The notes below the pieces were generated by a model, which saw only the letters and a program-made list of their open reading frames with translations, was not told where the DNA came from and did not search any database. The translations under genes were made by a program, and so were the position numbers. From Woeseia sp. (GTDB lineage Bacteria > Pseudomonadota > Gammaproteobacteria > Steroidobacterales > Woeseiaceae), in NCBI GenBank assembly GCA_018701055.1, contig JABIUH010000198.1:1-6625 (forward strand): a stretch of DNA of 6,625 nucleotides, read 5' to 3'. Positions 6,151 to 6,625 of this stretch are shown here, piece by piece (the stretch's first letter is position 1; each line of letters opens with the position of its first letter).

Positions 6151-6625
6151 TTAGAGGTACCGCAATGCGCCGTCCGAATTGTCGATTCGCTCGGTGTGAA
6201 CGATGCGGCTTTCGTATTCGCGCGTAACGACATTGCTGATTGCAATGAAGTCGGCCTTTGCCTCCTGATGATTCAACTCCAGTCGTATGTAACCGCGATG
6301 CCGACTGTCGGTCCAAACGATATCCTGATTCGTTGCTTGGTTGAGTTTGTCAAACTCATGCACACCCTCGTCGCCGAATGCGAGGCGTGAACTTGGTGAG
6401 GTAATGCCGGTTGAGCCAAGCTCGACGCCCATACTTTCACCGCGGTCATTTTGTAACGTGTTTGCCCAATAACTGTGACTATCTCCAGAAAGCACGAGTA
6501 AGTCGCTTGCACCGGCATTTTGGGAGGTTTCAAAAAATCGCTCTCGGGCCGCGGGGTAACCGCTCCATGAATCAAGGTCGTCCGGTACGCCAAATTCACC
6601 CAGTTGAGTGAGCGTATCGAGTAGG
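6151..6625 (-). CDS. PhoD-like alkaline phosphatase/phosphodiesterase, C-terminal part
   Basis: 157 codons enter from the right edge and end at TAA 6151; the N-terminal two-thirds or more is outside the window. Recognisable PhoD-family sequence: DLDSWSGYPAARERF (16-30 of the visible part), LLVLSGDSHSYWANTL (42-57) holding the conserved Asp and His of the metal centre, and EFDKLNQATNQDIVWTD with RHRGYIRLEL toward the end, where the family has its NP..Q..RGY region. PhoD enzymes are exported (often by Tat) metal-dependent phosphomonoesterases/diesterases that release phosphate from organic esters. The visible core motifs are intact. It is followed after 67 bases by the binding protein gene with no obvious terminator, so read-through is possible. 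A functional link to amino acid uptake is not evident. Confidence 0.9.
   Translation of the reverse strand, partial: LLDTLTQLGEFGVPDDLDSWSGYPAARERFFETSQNAGASDLLVLSGDSHSYWANTLQNDRGESMGVELGSTGITSPSSRLAFGDEGVHEFDKLNQATNQDIVWTDSRHRGYIRLELNHQEAKADFIAISNVVTREYESRIVHTERIDNSDGALRYL

Noticed and set aside
6080..6316. Minus-strand open frame overlapping the phosphatase end and the spacer
   Set aside because: It overlaps the clear PhoD reading frame in another frame, and its sequence is Arg/His-rich without any motif.

Overview
The window is a compact bacterial segment in which every supported gene lies on the minus strand, so transcription runs from high to low coordinates. The largest gap without a gene is 131 bases. 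Short spacers, GGAG-type ribosome binding sites, Tat and Sec signal peptides and a roughly half-GC base composition (by eye) suggest a Gram-negative, Proteobacteria-like organism. A DUF3465 protein and a PhoD-type phosphatase fit an environmental, perhaps marine, gammaproteobacterium. The taxonomic call is inference only.

Read in transcription order: at the right edge is the C-terminal part of a PhoD-like alkaline phosphatase (6151-6625). It is followed by a five-gene cassette: a polar amino acid binding protein (5301-6083), one permease (4610-5284), a GlnQ-type ATPase (3876-4613), a PLP-dependent class-V aminotransferase of the cysteine-desulfurase-like VC1184 type (2628-3863) and a Tat-exported M19 (renal dipeptidase-like) protein (1417-2496). 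The first four cassette genes are almost contiguous (16-base gap, 4-base overlap, 14-base-scale gap). The M19 gene is set off by 131 bases containing a GC-rich hairpin, a possible promoter and an inverted repeat. Then come a small secreted NTF2-like protein (885-1370) and a DUF3465 OB-fold protein (454-879), 5 bases apart.

The left edge (1-389) holds an open partial frame that starts like an MFS transporter and, after about 65 codons, turns into what looks like part of a DUF4139-type protein. This is either an assembly misjoin or a real recombination joint.

The most coherent biological reading is an amino-compound scavenging unit. A periplasmic dipeptidase-like protein would release or bind a substrate, the ABC importer would bring an amino acid-like compound inside, and the PLP enzyme would act on it. 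Both catalytic enzymes are atypical. The M19 protein has lost the HxD metal motif and the bridging Glu. The desulfurase-like enzyme has a His where SufS-type enzymes carry the catalytic Cys. The true substrate is therefore unknown, and this pair with its own importer is the best candidate here for undescribed biochemistry.
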